From Chalciporus piperatus (Eukaryota; Basidiomycota; Agaricomycetes; Boletales; Boletaceae), in contig JBBPTG010000011.1 of the NCBI GenBank assembly GCA_038093975.1, positions 248,001-312,000 on the forward strand: a DNA stretch of 64,000 nt, in the 5' to 3' direction. The notes under the pieces were generated by a model. The model saw only the letters and a list, made by a program, of their open reading frames with translations, searched no databases and was not told the origin of the DNA. Position 1 is the stretch's first letter; the number at the start of each line of letters is the position of its first letter. Positions 61,868 through 64,000 of this stretch are shown here, piece after piece. The translations under genes and the position numbers were made by a program.

Positions 61868-63654
61868 ATGTGCACATATTTGTATCAGATCAACGTTCTC
61901 GAGACTGAGTAGCTTCATCGCCTACCTTAGGTTCTATTCTATTCCTTGCGAAGGTTTCGGTTTTTGGCGTCAGCGTTTAGATGTCCTTGTACCATACATA
62001 TGGATGTGGTTATTTCGGTAGAGATGTTTTGTACCCCTTTACCAGTGCATCGTTCCGATAGCTATAACACATGCACAAGGTGGGATCGATGAACGCGCGC
62101 AAGATAAACACGAGAGCTACAAGTTACATCAGACTGTAGTATTGTCCGTATGCTTACCCTGGCAAGCTTAAGGCGAACCGACTCTCAGTAGCCCTAATCC
62201 AAGGATATCCGTTTCAATGTGAGAGCCGTTGCGTACTATGTAAGAACAAGCTCGAAGGCTGAGCGCTTACCACGTAGATGTACACTTGGTACACACGCAG
62301 CACCCCAAAGGACAATAAACAAGGTTCTCAAAAAAAAAAAAAAAAAAAAAAGTTCATTGATGCTCCGTGGCACGACATAGCGAGTTCTATCAGACCATTC
62401 CATGGCGGCCCTACTTAAATTCAGATCAGGGATCTCCAGCTCACCGTGGCAATCGCTTAGCTGTCCAGTTGAGCTTGAAAAGTCGATCAATGTGACAACA
62501 GGGGATCAGTTTACATCGATCCAGAGAACATCCTGTGCAACATCGTGTTTGTTTCAGGGTTTTCTGATTGGAAAGGTCATGACACAGGCGCGTGTTCCCT
62601 GTAAAGCAGCCCTTTTAAGCAGGGTCGACGAGATAATCGATTAACGAGCCTCCAGCATTTATTTGGATATTGTGACTGACCTGGTGAAACTGATCCGCGT
62701 TCGCTGAGTTATCCGGGAACGATAAGCGCTCACAGCTACGATCGGCTTAGATGGTGGGCACGTCAGAACGCAAGAGTACGACGTGTTTGTAAAGAAGAGC
62801 ACGGGTGCTCTTACCATACAGATCTTTCATAGGATAGATCCTCTCGCAATATTTTCTCAGGCTGAATGAAGTGGGAGGATGAATGGGACGTGGATCACTA
62901 TATCAGCCTGAGAAGTGTTATCATCGGAATGAAGGCGGTAATCCGCACTTGGATGATGATTATTGGGCTCGGATGGCGTGCCCTGTACCCATTTCCTTGG
63001 AGCGACACATCACCATAAACGTCACAAGTACAGCGAGGAAATAGCTGTGTAGCTCAAGGTCAGGGTAGGGAAGAACACACTCAATGAATCAGGCTCCATG
63101 TAGAAACGGCGGACCGTGCAACTCACATGGAGAGGGAAAAAAGTCATCACGCCCAAGCGGAAGGCCGACCAAAAACCAACCGGAGCTGATGTTCCCAAAT
63201 CCCAGAGGACGGGGATGAAACAATGTATTTCCAACTGAGGGATCTTCGCTCAGCGGGTGGTGTGCGGAATCACTGGATCAGTGGGAGCACGCACCTCACA
63301 CTTTCAATCTGTAAGACGAACATCCATTGGGATCGCCGGTCAATGTGGGAGAAATCCCCGAGCTGTGGGCCAGTGGCACGGTTAGAAGGGGGGTTCATAC
63401 CACATTGTGACCTCCGAAGAACCCCCTTTCATGCAGCACACGCAACAGGTGACGATGACGGCGCTCGATGTGATGGAAGGATCGGTTCACTGAATATTCA
63501 AACGGTATTCGGAATTTTGAAGCGAAAGATGAACGCGACAAGGGTAGCAATTGCAAGCGCAGCAGTGGCTGGCGCGTCAACGTTCAACGGCCGCGGACGA
63601 TCGTGACTTGAGTCGAAATCAACTTGAACATCACCGAAACCACCAGCTACACAC
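61868..63654. other. 1.8-kb gap between MFS and DML1 genes, nothing assignable
   Basis: No recognisable exon on either strand. It holds the 3' region of the MFS gene, a 22-nt poly(A) tract at 62330-62351 and the DML1 promoter. The plus-strand frame at 63223-63606 and the minus-strand frame at 63022-63234 have no known motif. Confidence 0.5.
62330..62351 (+). repeat. poly(A) tract, 22 nt
   Basis: Uninterrupted A run between GGTTCTC and GTTCATTG. Such a run can mark the tail of a retroposed sequence or be a nucleosome-free spacer. I found no flanking target-site duplication or recognisable element upstream. Confidence 0.85.
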
Positions 63655-64000
63655 ATGAGGGAGATCATACATATCCAAGTCGGTGCACTCCCGAACTACA
63701 CTGGAACTCACTACTGGAATACACAAGAGAGTTACTTTAGCTACGATGAAGAAAACACATCCATAACCGACTATAGCATCTCGTTCAAAGAGGGACGTGA
63801 TAGACATGTACGTCGGCCCTGTTTCTCTATGGCCGCACCTCCTCCTAAGGACAGGATGTCCATTGGCTTGACAGAATCAGCCTACTTTGTGCCCGAGGCT
63901 CCTTGCGTTTGATCAGAAATGTGCGAATGCTTCTTGTGGAGGGCCATTGAATCTGTAACTCATGAATGATGGCTTCGCAAAGCAAACTTTGGTACCTTGT
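63655..64000 (+). CDS. DML1: DML1/Misato, tubulin/FtsZ-like mitochondrial inheritance protein, 5' part only
   Basis: Needed for mitochondrial DNA partitioning in yeast. Exons 63655-63807, 63875-63920 and 63983 to the edge. The first exon starts MREIIHIQVGALPNYTGTHY and continues WNTQESYFSYDEENTSITDY and SISFKEGRDRH; splicing adds NQPTLCPRLLAFDQK and SNFGTL. The tubulin-like first strand (MREIIHIQVG), the GTHYWNTQE block and the PRLLAFD motif match the Misato N-terminal domain. Both introns are GT-AG with fitting phases. The rest of the protein lies beyond the right edge. Confidence 0.88.

Noticed and set aside
63498..63670. Minus-strand frame with a membrane-like segment (ATAALAIATLVAFIFRFKIP), first taken as the end of a gene entering from the right
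   Set aside because: The plus strand here encodes the clear N terminus of DML1/Misato with good introns, so the minus frame is a shadow or promoter sequence.

Overview
The window is nuclear DNA of a filamentous basidiomycete, most likely an Agaricomycete. Genes are densely packed on both strands and cut by many introns of about 50-60 bp with GT(R)NGT-type donors. The proteins are typical single-copy fungal housekeeping genes, and one intergenic region carries a TTAGGG-type telomere motif. There are no rRNA genes, convincing tRNA genes, CRISPR arrays or intact transposons. I recognise 30 protein genes, two of them cut by the window edges, plus two unassigned open frames.

Layout. 0-5.2 kb: pantothenate kinase (3' end off the left edge) and coatomer gamma, both on minus. 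5.2-7.4 kb: no recognisable gene. 7.4-8.9 kb: a SAM methyltransferase. 8.9-10.6 kb: no recognisable gene. 10.6-19 kb: IST1, an SH3-RasGEF, a Rab5/Vps21 GTPase and a Mei2-like RRM protein. 19-24.6 kb: an NRAMP metal transporter, RNase H1 and a Pep12-type syntaxin. 24.6-26.3 kb: an unassigned long frame and a 74-aa small gene. 26.3-37.2 kb: ING-PHD protein, short-chain dehydrogenase, FIP1, mitochondrial ribosomal uL10m, a BMT5-like rRNA methyltransferase, RAMP4/YSY6, MSI1/RBBP4 and ATP synthase subunit e. 37.7-46.1 kb: a possible INO80 subunit (Ies4-like) and the very long DOP1 gene. 46.4-57.6 kb: five minus-strand genes, namely SSP120-like, COQ1, a LAMTOR2-like Roadblock protein, calnexin and SNU114. 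57.8-64 kb: prefoldin subunit 1, a MYND zinc-finger gene, an MFS transporter and the 5' end of DML1/Misato.

Genes alternate in strand, so divergent pairs share short promoters (FIP1/uL10m 147 bp, BMT5/RAMP4 173 bp, SNU114/PFD1 206 bp) and convergent pairs have very close 3' ends (uL10m/BMT5 54 bp between stop codons). Several products act in one cellular system, the endomembrane-endosome route (coatomer gamma, IST1, Rab5, Pep12-type syntaxin, DOP1, LAMTOR2-like, RAMP4, calnexin). The arrangement looks like chance rather than a functional cluster.

I found no clearly new biological system. The most interesting points are in gene structure. Three introns are GC-AG (IST1, FIP1, MSI1). Two coding microexons of 11 and 10 nt occur in IST1 and FIP1. 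In RAMP4 the first coding exon is only the ATG. A telomere-repeat box lies in the RNase H1/syntaxin promoter, and a tandem repeat plus palindrome lies upstream of the dehydrogenase. Exon boundaries come from reading splice signals and family conservation by eye; no alignment or search was run.
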